Of a stretch of DNA of 64,000 nt, positions 27,738-36,982 are shown in pieces. Position 1 is the first letter of the stretch; every line of letters begins with the position of its first letter. The DNA comes from Trueperella abortisuis (GTDB taxonomy: Bacteria > Actinomycetota > Actinomycetes > Actinomycetales > Actinomycetaceae). Below the pieces are notes generated by a model. It was not told the DNA's origin, ran no database searches, and saw nothing but the letters and a program-made list of their open reading frames with translations. Both the position numbers and the translations under genes were made by a program. Location of the stretch: assembly GCF_030811095.1 (NCBI RefSeq), contig NZ_JAUSQL010000001.1:1-64000 (forward strand). Reading direction: 5' to 3'.

Positions 27738-29027
27738 CTACATCCCCACCATCTTCTCGTTGGCCTGCACGGTCCACTCGGCGTGGATGCCGGGCAGGTA
27801 TTTGGAGAAGTGGAGGCGCAACCTCATGCCCTTCGTGGTGAAGTAAGCCAGGATCCCCAGCACCGTGATGAGGTTGAGACCGCCGCCCACCAACAGCGTG
27901 GAGCGCGGCCCGAAGGCGTCGCCGAGCCAGCCGACGATCGGCGCGCCCAGCGGCGTTCCCCCCAGGAAGATCGCCATGTAGATCGCCATCACTCGCCCCC
28001 GGAACAGCGGGTCGGAGCTCATTTGGACGGCAGCATTCGCGCTGGTCATCACGGTCAGCGCGAAGAAACCGGCGGGCACCAGCAAGATCGAGTACGCCAG
28101 GTAGCTCGGCGTGAATGCCAGCCCGATCGTCGCCACAGAAAACGCCATGAGCGAGATGAGGATCGTGCGCAGGCGCGGGTGCTGCCGCCGCGCCGCCATC
28201 AGCGCCCCCGCGAGCGTGCCGATCGCCATGATCGTGCCCAACAGCCCATACTCGCCCGAGCCCTTACCGAAAACCTCGGTGGCCATCGTCGCGTTGTAAA
28301 TCTGGAAGTTCATACCAAACGTGCCCAGCATAAACACGATGACCAGCAGCACGATGATGTCCGGCTTCGACTTCACGTAGCGGAAACCGCCCCGGATGGC
28401 GCCCTTCTTCTCCGCACGCGGGGAAGGGTGCAACTCGGAGGTCTTCATCGCGATCAGCGCCCAGAACATGCCCACGAACGACAGGGCGTTGATGAGGAGC
28501 GCCGGGGCGACGTCGTCGTTGAAGGCGGCGATCAAGAAACCCGCCAGTCCCGGGCCGATGAGGCGAGCGGCGTTAAACGACGTCGAGTTGAGCCCAACCG
28601 CGTTCGCGAGCCGATCCTGCGAGACGATCTCCGGGACGAAAGCCTGGCGGGCGGGGTTGTCGAAGGCCACCACAAGGCCCTGCATGAACGCGAGCGCATA
28701 GATGTGCCAGAGCTGCACGACGCCCGTGTACACCACCAGCCACATCGCCACCGCGTTCAGCATGAGCAGAAGCTGGGTGACCATGAGGACCTTGCGCTTG
28801 TCCAACCGATCCACGATGCCGCCCGCGTAGGGGGCGAGGAACGGAATCGCGAGGAACTGCAACGCCGTGACGAAGCCGAGGGCGGAGGAAGAGCCGGCCG
28901 TCAGTTCCGTCAGTACCAGCCAATCCTGGGCGACTCGGAAGATCCACGTGCCGACATTCGACACCAGCGCCCCGGCAAAAAAGTACCTGTAATTCCTGAC
29001 CTCAAACGACTCAAACGTGCGCGACAT
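27738..29027 (-). CDS. MFS transporter (EntS/DHA3-like)
   Basis: 429 aa, 12 predicted TM helices. N-terminal FEVRNYRYFFAGALVSNVGTW and LTAGSSSALGFVTALQF match the enterobactin-exporter/drug-efflux type (MFS_3). Motif A-like GGIVDRLDKRKVL between TM2 and TM3. It lies upstream of the cyclase gene on the same strand, though the latter has its own promoter. Substrate unknown. Confidence 0.88.
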   Translation of the reverse strand: MSRTFESFEVRNYRYFFAGALVSNVGTWIFRVAQDWLVLTELTAGSSSALGFVTALQFLAIPFLAPYAGGIVDRLDKRKVLMVTQLLLMLNAVAMWLVVYTGVVQLWHIYALAFMQGLVVAFDNPARQAFVPEIVSQDRLANAVGLNSTSFNAARLIGPGLAGFLIAAFNDDVAPALLINALSFVGMFWALIAMKTSELHPSPRAEKKGAIRGGFRYVKSKPDIIVLLVIVFMLGTFGMNFQIYNATMATEVFGKGSGEYGLLGTIMAIGTLAGALMAARRQHPRLRTILISLMAFSVATIGLAFTPSYLAYSILLVPAGFFALTVMTSANAAVQMSSDPLFRGRVMAIYMAIFLGGTPLGAPIVGWLGDAFGPRSTLLVGGGLNLITVLGILAYFTTKGMRLRLHFSKYLPGIHAEWTVQANEKMVGM

Positions 29028-29171
29028 GCACCATCTCCTTAAAGGACAAGGTTAATGAACCCCTGCGGGGATGTCTATCGCACGCGTCACCCGCACTTCG
29101 CCGCCCTGACACCGAGCCCGCCGAGCCGGGCTGCCCGCGCCGTCTCGGCCCGGACCCCTCCCCGGCCCGGG

Positions 29172-30506
29172 CTACTCCCCGCCGAAGTTCGCGAAGCGCG
29201 TGTAGTTGCCCTGGAAGGCGAGCTCGACCTTCGCGGTCGGGCCGGAGCGGTTCTTACCCACGATCACCTCGGCGGGCGGGGTGTTAAGCGAACCGTCCTC
29301 GGCCTGGGGGCGGTTGATGAGCAGGACGACGTCGGCGTCCTGCTCGAGCGATCCGGACTCGCGCAGGTCGGAGACTTGCGGGGTCTTGTCGTTGCGCTGC
29401 TCGGGATTTCGGTTGAGCTGGGCGATGGCGATGATGGGGACGTCGAGCTCCTTGGCGAGCAGCTTGATGGAGCGGGAGAACTCGGAGACCTCCTGCTGGC
29501 GGGACTCGGGAGTGCGCCCGCCGGACGTCAGTAGCTGGAGGTAATCGATGACGACGAGCTCCACCCCGTGCTGCTGGCGCATCCGGCGCGCCTTGGCGCG
29601 GATCTCCATCATGGTGAGGTTGGGCGAGTCGTCCACGTAGAGCGGGCCCTCCGCGATCCGGGCGAGCGTGGTGGAGATGCGCTCCCACTGGTTCTGCCGA
29701 ATGTCGCCGGAGATGAGCGCGGATAGCGGGATCTCACCCTCGGCGGCGAGCACACGCATGGCAAGCTCGGTTCGCCCCATCTCGAGGGAGAAGAAGGCAA
29801 CCGGCTTGTTCTCACGGAAGGCGATGTGCCGGCAAAAATCCATGGCGATGGTGGTCTTGCCCATGCCCGGTCGGGCGGCCACGATGATCATCTGGCCCGG
29901 TCGCAGGCCGTTGAGGACGCCGTCAAGCTCGTGGAATCCGGTGGCTAGCCCGGACACCTTCCCGTCGCGGCTCGCGTTGGTCTCCAACTCTTCGATGAGC
30001 CCGGGCACGATCTCGCGGAACGCGGTGTAGTCGGACTTCGTGCGCGACTCCGTCATCTGGAAGACCTCGGACTGGGCCATGTTGACCAGCTCGACGACGT
30101 CGGCGCCGTCCGTCGTATAGCCCAGCTGGGTGATGCGCGTGCCAACCTCGATCAGGGCGCGGAGCTGGGCCTGCTCGTGGACGATGCGGGCGTAGTAGGA
30201 GGTGTTCGCGGCGGTGGGCACGCCGTTGACGAGGTCGAAGATGTAGGTGCGCCCGCCGACACGCTCGAGTTCGCCGCGCCGGGAGATCTCCGCGGCCACC
30301 GTGATGGCGTCGGCCGGCTCGCCCTTGCTGAACAGGTCGAGGATGGCGTCATAGATGGCGGTGTGCGCGGGGCGATAGAAGTCGCCTCCCTGCAGGATTT
30401 CGAGGACGTCCGCGATCGCGTCCTTGTTAATCATCATTCCACCCAGCACCGATCGCTCCGCCTCGATGTCCTGCGGCGGCACGCGGTCAAACCCAGCCTC
30501 GCCCAC
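29172..30506 (-). CDS. dnaB: Replicative DNA helicase DnaB
   Basis: Hexameric 5'-3' replicative helicase, 444 aa. N-terminal DnaB_N domain (PPQDIEAERSVLGGMMINKDAI), linker, then RecA-like domain with Walker A ARPGMGKTTIAMD, Walker B VVIDYLQLL, and DnaB motif RESGSLEQDADVV. No intein. Start GTG 30504-30506 with GGAGGG upstream. Its normal actinobacterial partners rplI and rpsF lie 9 kb away. Confidence 0.96.
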   Translation of the reverse strand: MGEAGFDRVPPQDIEAERSVLGGMMINKDAIADVLEILQGGDFYRPAHTAIYDAILDLFSKGEPADAITVAAEISRRGELERVGGRTYIFDLVNGVPTAANTSYYARIVHEQAQLRALIEVGTRITQLGYTTDGADVVELVNMAQSEVFQMTESRTKSDYTAFREIVPGLIEELETNASRDGKVSGLATGFHELDGVLNGLRPGQMIIVAARPGMGKTTIAMDFCRHIAFRENKPVAFFSLEMGRTELAMRVLAAEGEIPLSALISGDIRQNQWERISTTLARIAEGPLYVDDSPNLTMMEIRAKARRMRQQHGVELVVIDYLQLLTSGGRTPESRQQEVSEFSRSIKLLAKELDVPIIAIAQLNRNPEQRNDKTPQVSDLRESGSLEQDADVVLLINRPQAEDGSLNTPPAEVIVGKNRSGPTAKVELAFQGNYTRFANFGGE

Positions 30507-31070
30507 GGTCCCTCCTTCACTCTCTGTTAGACCTTACCTGCCGCGGGCGGCTCGCGCGTAACCCTTGCACGTGCGCTCGGTTGCGGGGCGCACGTGTTCT
30601 CGCTCGCACGCCGACGCCGGCCACGCGCGCACGTCCAAATCGGGCTGCGCGATCGCGCCTCATCGGGCTGGTTCGCCGCCGCGCCTCCGGTTGCGTTGTC
30701 AAATCGCGGCCGAGCACCGAGCCGCACGTTGTCCACAGGTTTCGAGAAATCCTGTGGCTTGTTGAAGAAATTCGGTGGATACTCGCGGGGTGTCTGTGGA
30801 GGGAGCGGGGAGAACCACCCCATGTTATCCACACCGTTACACACATTCGCTGAGAACTGTGGACAGCCGGGCGGTTTTCGGCGAGATTTCCTCAACAGAT
30901 CTGTCCACAGCCGTGGATAAGCGCTCTGAGTGTCGACAGGTTTTTCCGTTGCCCTTGTCGCGATACTTGAAGGACACACCGGGGGCGTGGGCCGAGCGCG
31001 TCTCGCGAGCGCACCCCGGGCTAAGCTCCCCAGACCTGCGGTATTCTTGAAAGACAAGTAGGGAGGAATC
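30507..31070. other. Non-coding 564-bp gap with a cluster of DnaA-box-like sites
   Basis: I see no gene here. Five 9-mers fit the DnaA box (TTATCCACA/TTGTCCACA): TTGTCCACA 30729-30737, TTATCCACA 30825-30833, the complement of CTGTCCACA 30858-30866, CTGTCCACA 30901-30909, and the complement of TTATCCACG 30912-30920. The last two face each other two bases apart. The rest is GC-rich. It separates leftward dnaB from a rightward gene, so it also holds both promoters. Confidence 0.6.
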
Positions 31071-31700
31071 ATGGTCAGCTTCTATTCCGACAACACGACC
31101 GGCTCGGCGTGGGTTTCCTCGACGAGGCGTTTCTCGCTACCCCACCGGACCGAGAGCCTCGAATCGCCCTTCCTCGCCGGCGACTACGCCAAGGCCGACA
31201 GGCGCCGCAAGAAGCGTGACAAGCGCCGGGCACGGGAGATGACCAAGCGCGCCCCACGATCCTTCAGCGAAGCCCCGCGCAAGGAGGCGCGCCCACTCCA
31301 GTCTCAGCCGACTCGCGCCATGCGCTCCCCCTTGGGGCAGCCGGCGGCGCAGACCGGGCAGCGTCCGCCCATGCCCCAGGCCCGGCAACCCCAGGCCCCG
31401 CTACCCCAGGCCCGGCAACCCCAGGCCCCCGTGACGGGGATGACGGTGGGCCGGCTCCACGGCGTCACAATAGCCCCGCAGACCTCCTTCTTCGACCGCA
31501 TGTCGCGCACCGTGCAGAACTTCTCCAACTCCCGGCTCACCTCCCTCACGAAGAAATCCTTCCCCGCAAGCTCCGGCTTCGCGCTCGACAAAGTGGAGCT
31601 CACCAAGCAGGAATACGAGGCGTGGATCGCCGGTGACCCGACGGCGAACGCGAACGTCGTCGTCGACGGCGCACCCGGCACCCGACCCGAAGCCTACTAA
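31071..31700 (+). CDS. Hypothetical basic Pro/Gln-rich protein
   Basis: 209 aa, no recognised domain. A strongly basic segment (KADRRRKKRDKRRAREMTKRA, about 40-60) is followed by a Pro/Gln/Ala-rich region with two tandem 10-residue PQARQPQAP(L/V) units (31375-31430). A C-terminal ordered part has ALDKVELTKQEYEAW. Good SD GGGAGG before ATG. 15 bp upstream of the MATE gene, so co-transcribed. Function unknown; cytoplasmic and possibly nucleic-acid- or membrane-binding by charge only. Confidence 0.65.
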   Translation: MVSFYSDNTTGSAWVSSTRRFSLPHRTESLESPFLAGDYAKADRRRKKRDKRRAREMTKRAPRSFSEAPRKEARPLQSQPTRAMRSPLGQPAAQTGQRPPMPQARQPQAPLPQARQPQAPVTGMTVGRLHGVTIAPQTSFFDRMSRTVQNFSNSRLTSLTKKSFPASSGFALDKVELTKQEYEAWIAGDPTANANVVVDGAPGTRPEAY

Positions 31701-31715
31701 GAGCCGCCCCGACCC

Positions 31716-33026
31716 GTGAGCATCGACCGCGAGATCCGCCAACTCGCCCTGCCGTCCCTCGCCACGCTGCTGGCCGAGCCCGTGCTCGTCGCCGTGGATA
31801 CCACGATGATCGGGCGGCTGGGCGCGAACCCGCTCGCCGGGCTGTCGCTCGCCTCCACCGTGCTGACCACGCTCGTGGGGGTGTGCATCTTCCTGTCCTA
31901 CGCGACGACGGCGGCCACCGCTCGTTTCGTCGGCGCGGGCAGACCGGACCGCGGCCTGCGCCAAGGGCTGGACGGGATGTGGCTCGGCATCGGTCTGGGA
32001 TTCACGCTCGGGGTTCTGCTCGCCGCATTCGCCCCCGCCATACTCAGCTGGTTCGGCCCGGAGCCGGCGGTCCTCGACCAGGCGGTCGCCTACGCTCGCG
32101 CCTCCGCCTTCGGCCTGCCGGGGATGCTGCTCGTGCTCGCCGCCAACGGCACGCTACGCGGCTTCGCCGACACCCGCACGCCACTCATCGCGGCGAGCGC
32201 CGGCGCCTTGGCGAACATCCCCCTTAACGCCGCGCTCATCTACGGCGCCGGCCTCGGAGTGGCCGGCGCCGGGCTCGGCACCGCCATCGCCCAAACCCTC
32301 ATGGGCCTCTATCTGGCGTGGGTGGTCCGCCAGCTAGCCGCCACGCACGCCGTCTCCCTCGCCCCGAACGGCGTGGGCGTGCTCCGGGCCGTCCGCGACG
32401 CCGTCCCCCTCATCGTCCGCACGCTCTCCCTGCGAGGCGCGATCCTCCTCCAGATCGCCGCCGCCACCGGGCTTGGAACGGTGGCGCTGGCCGCGAACCA
32501 GATCGTCATGACGATGTGGAACTTCGCCGCCTACGGCCTGGACGCGCTTGCCACCGCGGCGCAGATCCTCGTTGGCCAGGGCCTGGGCTCGGGCAACCGC
32601 AAGCGCGTGCGCACCATCCTTTCCCGCTGTCTGGCCTACGGGGTGAAGGTCGGAGCGGGCCTCGGACTCCTACTCGCCGGCCTGTCCTTCCTCATCCCAC
32701 GCCTGATGAGCGTGGATCCGGACGTGGCGTGGCTGGCCACGCAGACGATGTGGGTCACCTCGGTGGCCCTGCCGATCGCGGCGGTGGCCTACATGCTCGA
32801 CGGCGTGCTCATCGGCGCGGGCGACACCCGCGCCCTCGCCGGCTACATGCTTCTCGCGCTGGCCACCTTCGCCCCGCTTGCCCTGCTCCTCGCCGGCCCG
32901 GGCCGTCACCTTGGCGCGGTCGGGATGGCGGCGCTGTGGTGCGCCTACGCGATCGTGTTCATGGCGGTGCGCGGCGGGACGATGCTGTGGCGGGTACGCA
33001 CCGACACCTGGATGCACCTCGACTAG
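31716..33026 (+). CDS. MATE-family efflux transporter (DinF-like)
   Basis: 436 aa, 12 TM helices. N-terminal LALPSLATLLAEPVLVAVDTTMIGRLG is the MATE signature, repeated in the second half (TGLGTVALAANQIVMTMWNFAAYGLDALATAAQILVG). Start GTG 31716. A MATE gene near dnaB/rplI is common in actinobacteria. This is not MurJ: sequence and length fit the DinF branch. Na+ or H+ antiport of unknown drug or metabolite. Confidence 0.9.
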   Translation: MSIDREIRQLALPSLATLLAEPVLVAVDTTMIGRLGANPLAGLSLASTVLTTLVGVCIFLSYATTAATARFVGAGRPDRGLRQGLDGMWLGIGLGFTLGVLLAAFAPAILSWFGPEPAVLDQAVAYARASAFGLPGMLLVLAANGTLRGFADTRTPLIAASAGALANIPLNAALIYGAGLGVAGAGLGTAIAQTLMGLYLAWVVRQLAATHAVSLAPNGVGVLRAVRDAVPLIVRTLSLRGAILLQIAAATGLGTVALAANQIVMTMWNFAAYGLDALATAAQILVGQGLGSGNRKRVRTILSRCLAYGVKVGAGLGLLLAGLSFLIPRLMSVDPDVAWLATQTMWVTSVALPIAAVAYMLDGVLIGAGDTRALAGYMLLALATFAPLALLLAGPGRHLGAVGMAALWCAYAIVFMAVRGGTMLWRVRTDTWMHLD

Positions 33027-33170
33027 ACTCGGCCGCCACCTGCGCGAATACCCACCCCTGGTATGACGACGTCGCCGCCACCTCCACCCGTGGGAGGATG
33101 GCCAGCCAATTTAGGCTCGCCGAAAGCGTTCGAAAATGGGAGCACACATCACCGTCCGAAAGGTACACCT

Positions 33171-36113
33171 ATGAGAAGAGCGAAACGGCTGATCGTGGGC
33201 AGTGTTGCCACCGCCAGCCTCATCCTTTCCCCCACCCTCGCACTCGCGACCACCGCCGGCAACGACGCCGCAATCCCCGCCGGCAACGACGCCGCAGCCC
33301 CGACCACCGAGACGCAAGCCGGCTCCGACGTCGTCGTCCTCGACCTGTACAACCTCACCGACATCCACGGCCACATCGAGCAGGTCACCTCCAAGGACAA
33401 GCAGGGCAACGTCAAGGTCACCGAGGCGGGCCTGTCCGCCATGTCCTGTTATGTCAAGCGTGCCAAGACGCAGAATCCAAACTCGCAGCTCCTCCTGCTC
33501 GGCGACAACATCGGCGCCTCGCCGTTCACCTCCGGCTCTCAGCACGATAACCCCACCATCAAGGCCCTCAACCAGATGGGCGTCTTCGCCTCGACGATCG
33601 GCAACCACGAATTCGACAAGGGCCAGGACGTCCTGCGTGCCCGCTTCACCGGCGGCGTCGTCGACGGCGTCACCTACGAAAAGGTCGGTTTTCCCTACCT
33701 CGGCGCCAACGTTCACGGCCTGACGGGCCTGGGTAGCTACGAGGTGTGGACCTCACCGTCCGGCGTCAAGGTCGCATTCATCGGCGCGATTGAGGACGAC
33801 GCCGACACGAAGGTCTTCCCCGGCACCTTCGCCGGCATGACCTTCTCCAAGCCCGTCCCCGTCATCAACGACCTCGCCAAGCAGATCAAGACCAAGGGTG
33901 AGGCCGACGTCGTCATCGCCATGTACGACAACGACGTCGAGCGCTCCTACCCCAAGATGGGCGAATACGTGGACGGCATCATGGGCGGCGACACCCACAA
34001 GCCGTACTACTTCACGAAGGTTGCCACCGAGTCCGGTCACGTGCTGTCGGCGACAGCCTCTGGCTCCTTCACCGACAACCTATCCAACCTGCAGATCACG
34101 TACGACAAGAAGACGGGTAAGGTCATCGACTCGCAGGCCGTCCAGATTAGCGCCGCCGAGGTCGCCACCTGCGGCGATGACCCGGCCGTCAAGGCCGTCG
34201 TCGACGAGGCGAAGGCCGCAGCGAACGAGGCAGGCTCGAAGGTGATCGCCGACGGTGCCGGTAATTTCTCCCGCGGCTACCAGAAGACCATCAAAGGCGA
34301 GGCGGTCACCCGCGGCGAGAATCGCGGCACCGAATCCACCATCGGAGGCCTCATTGCCGACGCCATGCACGAAACCTTCACCACCCTCGAGGGCACGCCG
34401 ATCGACATCGGCATCATCAACGCCGGCGGAATCCGCGCCGACCTCTTGCCCAAAGATGGCAAGGTCACCGTGGCCGACGTGTTTAAGGTCCAGCCGTTCT
34501 CAAACGAGGTCGGCTACGTGAAGATGACCGGCGCCCAGTTCAAGACCCTGCTCGAGCAGCAGTGGAAGGAACTCGGCAAGGACTCGAGCCGGCCGATGCT
34601 CAAGCTCGGCCTGTCGAAGAACGTCTCCTACACCTTCGACCCGACCAAGCCGAGGGGTGAGCGCGTCACCTCCATCCTGATCGACGGCAAGCCGATCGAC
34701 CCGGCCGCGACCTACTCGGTCGCCTCGGTCACCTTCCTCCTCTCCGGCGGCGACTCCTTCGACGTGCTCAAGGATCCCGCGATCGCGACGACGCTGACCA
34801 CCATCCCCAACAAGCTCGATCGTGACGTTTTCGGCTCCTACCTTGAGAAGAACCCCAAGGTCCAGCCGCGCGCGGCCAAGCAGTCGGTGGGCGTGAGCAT
34901 TGCCGCCGACGTCTCCGGCAACACGGCGTCGGCGAAGGTCGCCCTCCGCGGCCTGTCCTTCTCCGGCGAGGGCGAGGCCCGTACCGACACCGTCACCGTC
35001 AAGCTCGGCGACGTCACCGCCACCGCGAAGGTCAACAACACCCTCGAGGATGCCAACGCCGCCAACGAGAACGCGATCGTCACCGCCGACGGCGTGGGCT
35101 ACCTCGACACTCCCGTCTCCCTGTCCGCAACGGCGCAGTGCACGACGGCGACCACCGTTCACCTCCCGCTGACCGTCACCTCCGACACGGGCGCAGTGCT
35201 CGTCGGTGAGGCCGCGGGTCTCGGCGTCGACGTCGCCTGCACCCCTGCCGGCGGAAGCCAGGACGAGGGCGGAAGCACGGGCGGGGAGCAGCCCGGCACA
35301 CAGTGCGCGGTCATGGACCGGCCCGCCACGCCCCCGCGCGCCACGCCCCCGCACGCCACGGGCAAGCTCGGTGAGGCGACGGGTGACTCCTTCGCCGATC
35401 TCTGGTTCGTCGACGGCTCCGGCACGGTTCATTTCTATGCCGGCAACAGTGAGGGCTTCTACCGCCGCGGCGTCGTCATGTGCGGCCCCACGGACATCGT
35501 GGATCTTGCCGCGATGCCGGACCTGAATGGCGACGGCCGGGCCGACGTGCTCGCCCGCTATGCGAACGGGGATGCGTACTACATGTACTCCAGTGGGGAG
35601 GGCTTCCTGACCAAGGGCGTCAAGGCTGGCCATGGCTGGGCCGGCATGGACAACGTCTCCTACGCTGGCAAACTCGGTTCCTCCGGTGACACGTACGTGG
35701 TGGCTCGGCAGGTCGCCACCGGCGACCTCTACCGCTACACCGTGAGCCGCTCCGGCCTGCATAGCGGCGTGAAGATCGGCCACGGCTGGGGCTCGATGCG
35801 GTTCGTTCTGGCCCCCGGACAGTTCACCGGCTCCGCACTGGGCGACCTCGTCGCTATCCGTGACGACGGCGCGATGTTCGCCTACGCCGGCGCGACGGAC
35901 GGCCGGGTGTACAGCGTGGGACAGATCGGCCATGGCTGGCAAGCATTTACGCACGCCTCCATCCCCGGCGATATCAACGGCGACGGCACGTTTGATCTCG
36001 TCGCTGTTCGCAACGACGGCGCGATGTTCAGCTACTCCAACAAGGGCAACGGCTGGTGGGGTCCGGCAAAGCAGGTTGGGCACGGCTGGAGTCGCATCGG
36101 TGCCATCAGCTAG
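33171..36113 (+). CDS. Secreted bifunctional metallophosphatase/5'-nucleotidase with four GHGW repeats
   Basis: 980 aa. Signal peptide (MRRAKRLIVGSVATASLILSPTLALA). Calcineurin-like metallophosphatase domain: TDIHGHIEQ, GDNIGAS, GNHEFDKG, GGDTHKP (about 60-300). C-terminal 5'-nucleotidase domain: NAGGIRADLLP and QPFSNEVGYVKMTG. Then a Gly/Pro linker and ~250 residues of FG-GAP/VCBS-like repeats (DLNGDGRADVLAR, DINGDGTFDLVAVRNDG). GHGW occurs at residues 820, 870, 920 and 970, exactly 50 apart, like the repeat domain of actinobacterial surface proteins, probably binding cell wall or host surface (inference). No LPXTG. Extracellular AMP/nucleotide hydrolysis by family. Terminator follows. Confidence 0.92.
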   Translation: MRRAKRLIVGSVATASLILSPTLALATTAGNDAAIPAGNDAAAPTTETQAGSDVVVLDLYNLTDIHGHIEQVTSKDKQGNVKVTEAGLSAMSCYVKRAKTQNPNSQLLLLGDNIGASPFTSGSQHDNPTIKALNQMGVFASTIGNHEFDKGQDVLRARFTGGVVDGVTYEKVGFPYLGANVHGLTGLGSYEVWTSPSGVKVAFIGAIEDDADTKVFPGTFAGMTFSKPVPVINDLAKQIKTKGEADVVIAMYDNDVERSYPKMGEYVDGIMGGDTHKPYYFTKVATESGHVLSATASGSFTDNLSNLQITYDKKTGKVIDSQAVQISAAEVATCGDDPAVKAVVDEAKAAANEAGSKVIADGAGNFSRGYQKTIKGEAVTRGENRGTESTIGGLIADAMHETFTTLEGTPIDIGIINAGGIRADLLPKDGKVTVADVFKVQPFSNEVGYVKMTGAQFKTLLEQQWKELGKDSSRPMLKLGLSKNVSYTFDPTKPRGERVTSILIDGKPIDPAATYSVASVTFLLSGGDSFDVLKDPAIATTLTTIPNKLDRDVFGSYLEKNPKVQPRAAKQSVGVSIAADVSGNTASAKVALRGLSFSGEGEARTDTVTVKLGDVTATAKVNNTLEDANAANENAIVTADGVGYLDTPVSLSATAQCTTATTVHLPLTVTSDTGAVLVGEAAGLGVDVACTPAGGSQDEGGSTGGEQPGTQCAVMDRPATPPRATPPHATGKLGEATGDSFADLWFVDGSGTVHFYAGNSEGFYRRGVVMCGPTDIVDLAAMPDLNGDGRADVLARYANGDAYYMYSSGEGFLTKGVKAGHGWAGMDNVSYAGKLGSSGDTYVVARQVATGDLYRYTVSRSGLHSGVKIGHGWGSMRFVLAPGQFTGSALGDLVAIRDDGAMFAYAGATDGRVYSVGQIGHGWQAFTHASIPGDINGDGTFDLVAVRNDGAMFSYSNKGNGWWGPAKQVGHGWSRIGAIS

Positions 36114-36145
36114 CGGACTAGTTTTCTAGCTCATCCTCCCCGATT

Positions 36146-36180
36146 GGGCCCCTGCCGGACGTGCTGACCGGTAGGGGCCC
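36146..36180 (+). terminator. Terminator after the nucleotidase gene
   Basis: GGGCCCCTGCCGG (36146-36158) pairs with CCGGTAGGGGCCC (36168-36180) with one mismatch and a 9-nt loop, 33 bp after the stop codon and before the leftward ABC genes. Probably works in both directions. Confidence 0.65.
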
Positions 36181-36271
36181 GACACTTCACTTGAACATAC
36201 CGGCCACCGATCGCTATACGGGGCCGGTAAGCCTCAGATTCCGGAGTTGTGTCGGGTAGCGTGAGACCGGC

Positions 36272-36892
36272 TCACAGGCGCCGCTCGCTGACGCCGGGGA
36301 TCTGCGCCGGGCGGTCGTCGTGAGAAATGAGGATGGTGATCCAGTCGGCGCGGCTTTCCTCAATCTCCGCCATGACGTGCGCCGCGGCCTCCGGTGACAG
36401 GCCGTTGAAGGGTTCATCGAGGACGCGCACGCCCCCGGTCCGGCGCAGGTGCCGCAACCAGGCGACGACGTGCCTCTCCCCACCGGACAGGCTCAGCCCG
36501 CCGGGCCCGAGCTCCTGGTCCACGAGGTACCCCATCCTGGCGTCGGTGAGCCCGCCGCGGGCTGCCATGTCGAGATCCGGCCGATCCAAGGTGATGTTCT
36601 CGGTGACTTTCCCGGACAGAATTGACGGGACTTGCGGCATAAGGAACACCTGCCCAGGTGCGAGTGCGCCCGCAGCGCCGTCGACGAGGATCTCCCCATC
36701 GAGCTCCTCACCGAGCCCGATGAGCGCGCGCACAAAGCTCGTCTTACCGATCCCGACATCACCACGTAGCCACAGGACATCCCCACGCGCGAGGCTCGCA
36801 GACACCGGCGCGGTCCTCCGGCCGTTGGGCAGGAGCGTGGAGACATTGCGTAACTCGAGCGTCTGGACGTTCACGCCTACGTCGTCGGTCAC
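36272..36892 (-). CDS. ABC exporter ATPase domain, split from its membrane domain by an amber codon
   Basis: ABC nucleotide-binding domain of about 206 aa: Walker A RGDVGIGKTSFV, signature LSGGERHVV, Walker B VRVLDEPFNGL, H-loop ILISHDD. The only start on this piece is a GTG at 36890-36892. Reading back from it, the same frame stays open into the membrane-domain gene, broken only by TAG (36983-36985). A 558-aa half-transporter of normal architecture is therefore cut in two. Whether the piece is translated alone is doubtful. Confidence 0.75.
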   Translation of the reverse strand: MTDDVGVNVQTLELRNVSTLLPNGRRTAPVSASLARGDVLWLRGDVGIGKTSFVRALIGLGEELDGEILVDGAAGALAPGQVFLMPQVPSILSGKVTENITLDRPDLDMAARGGLTDARMGYLVDQELGPGGLSLSGGERHVVAWLRHLRRTGGVRVLDEPFNGLSPEAAAHVMAEIEESRADWITILISHDDRPAQIPGVSERRL

Positions 36893-36982
36893 GTGCTCCG
36901 TCGGAGCGGTGCCGCCAGCCGGCCTGCCATCCGCCTCAACGACGAGCCAGCCGAGCCGCCGCGTTACGATCTCGCGAGCACG

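Noticed and set aside
31716-33026. MATE gene as a relocated MurJ
   Set aside because: Sequence signature is of DinF-type MATE, not of MurJ.
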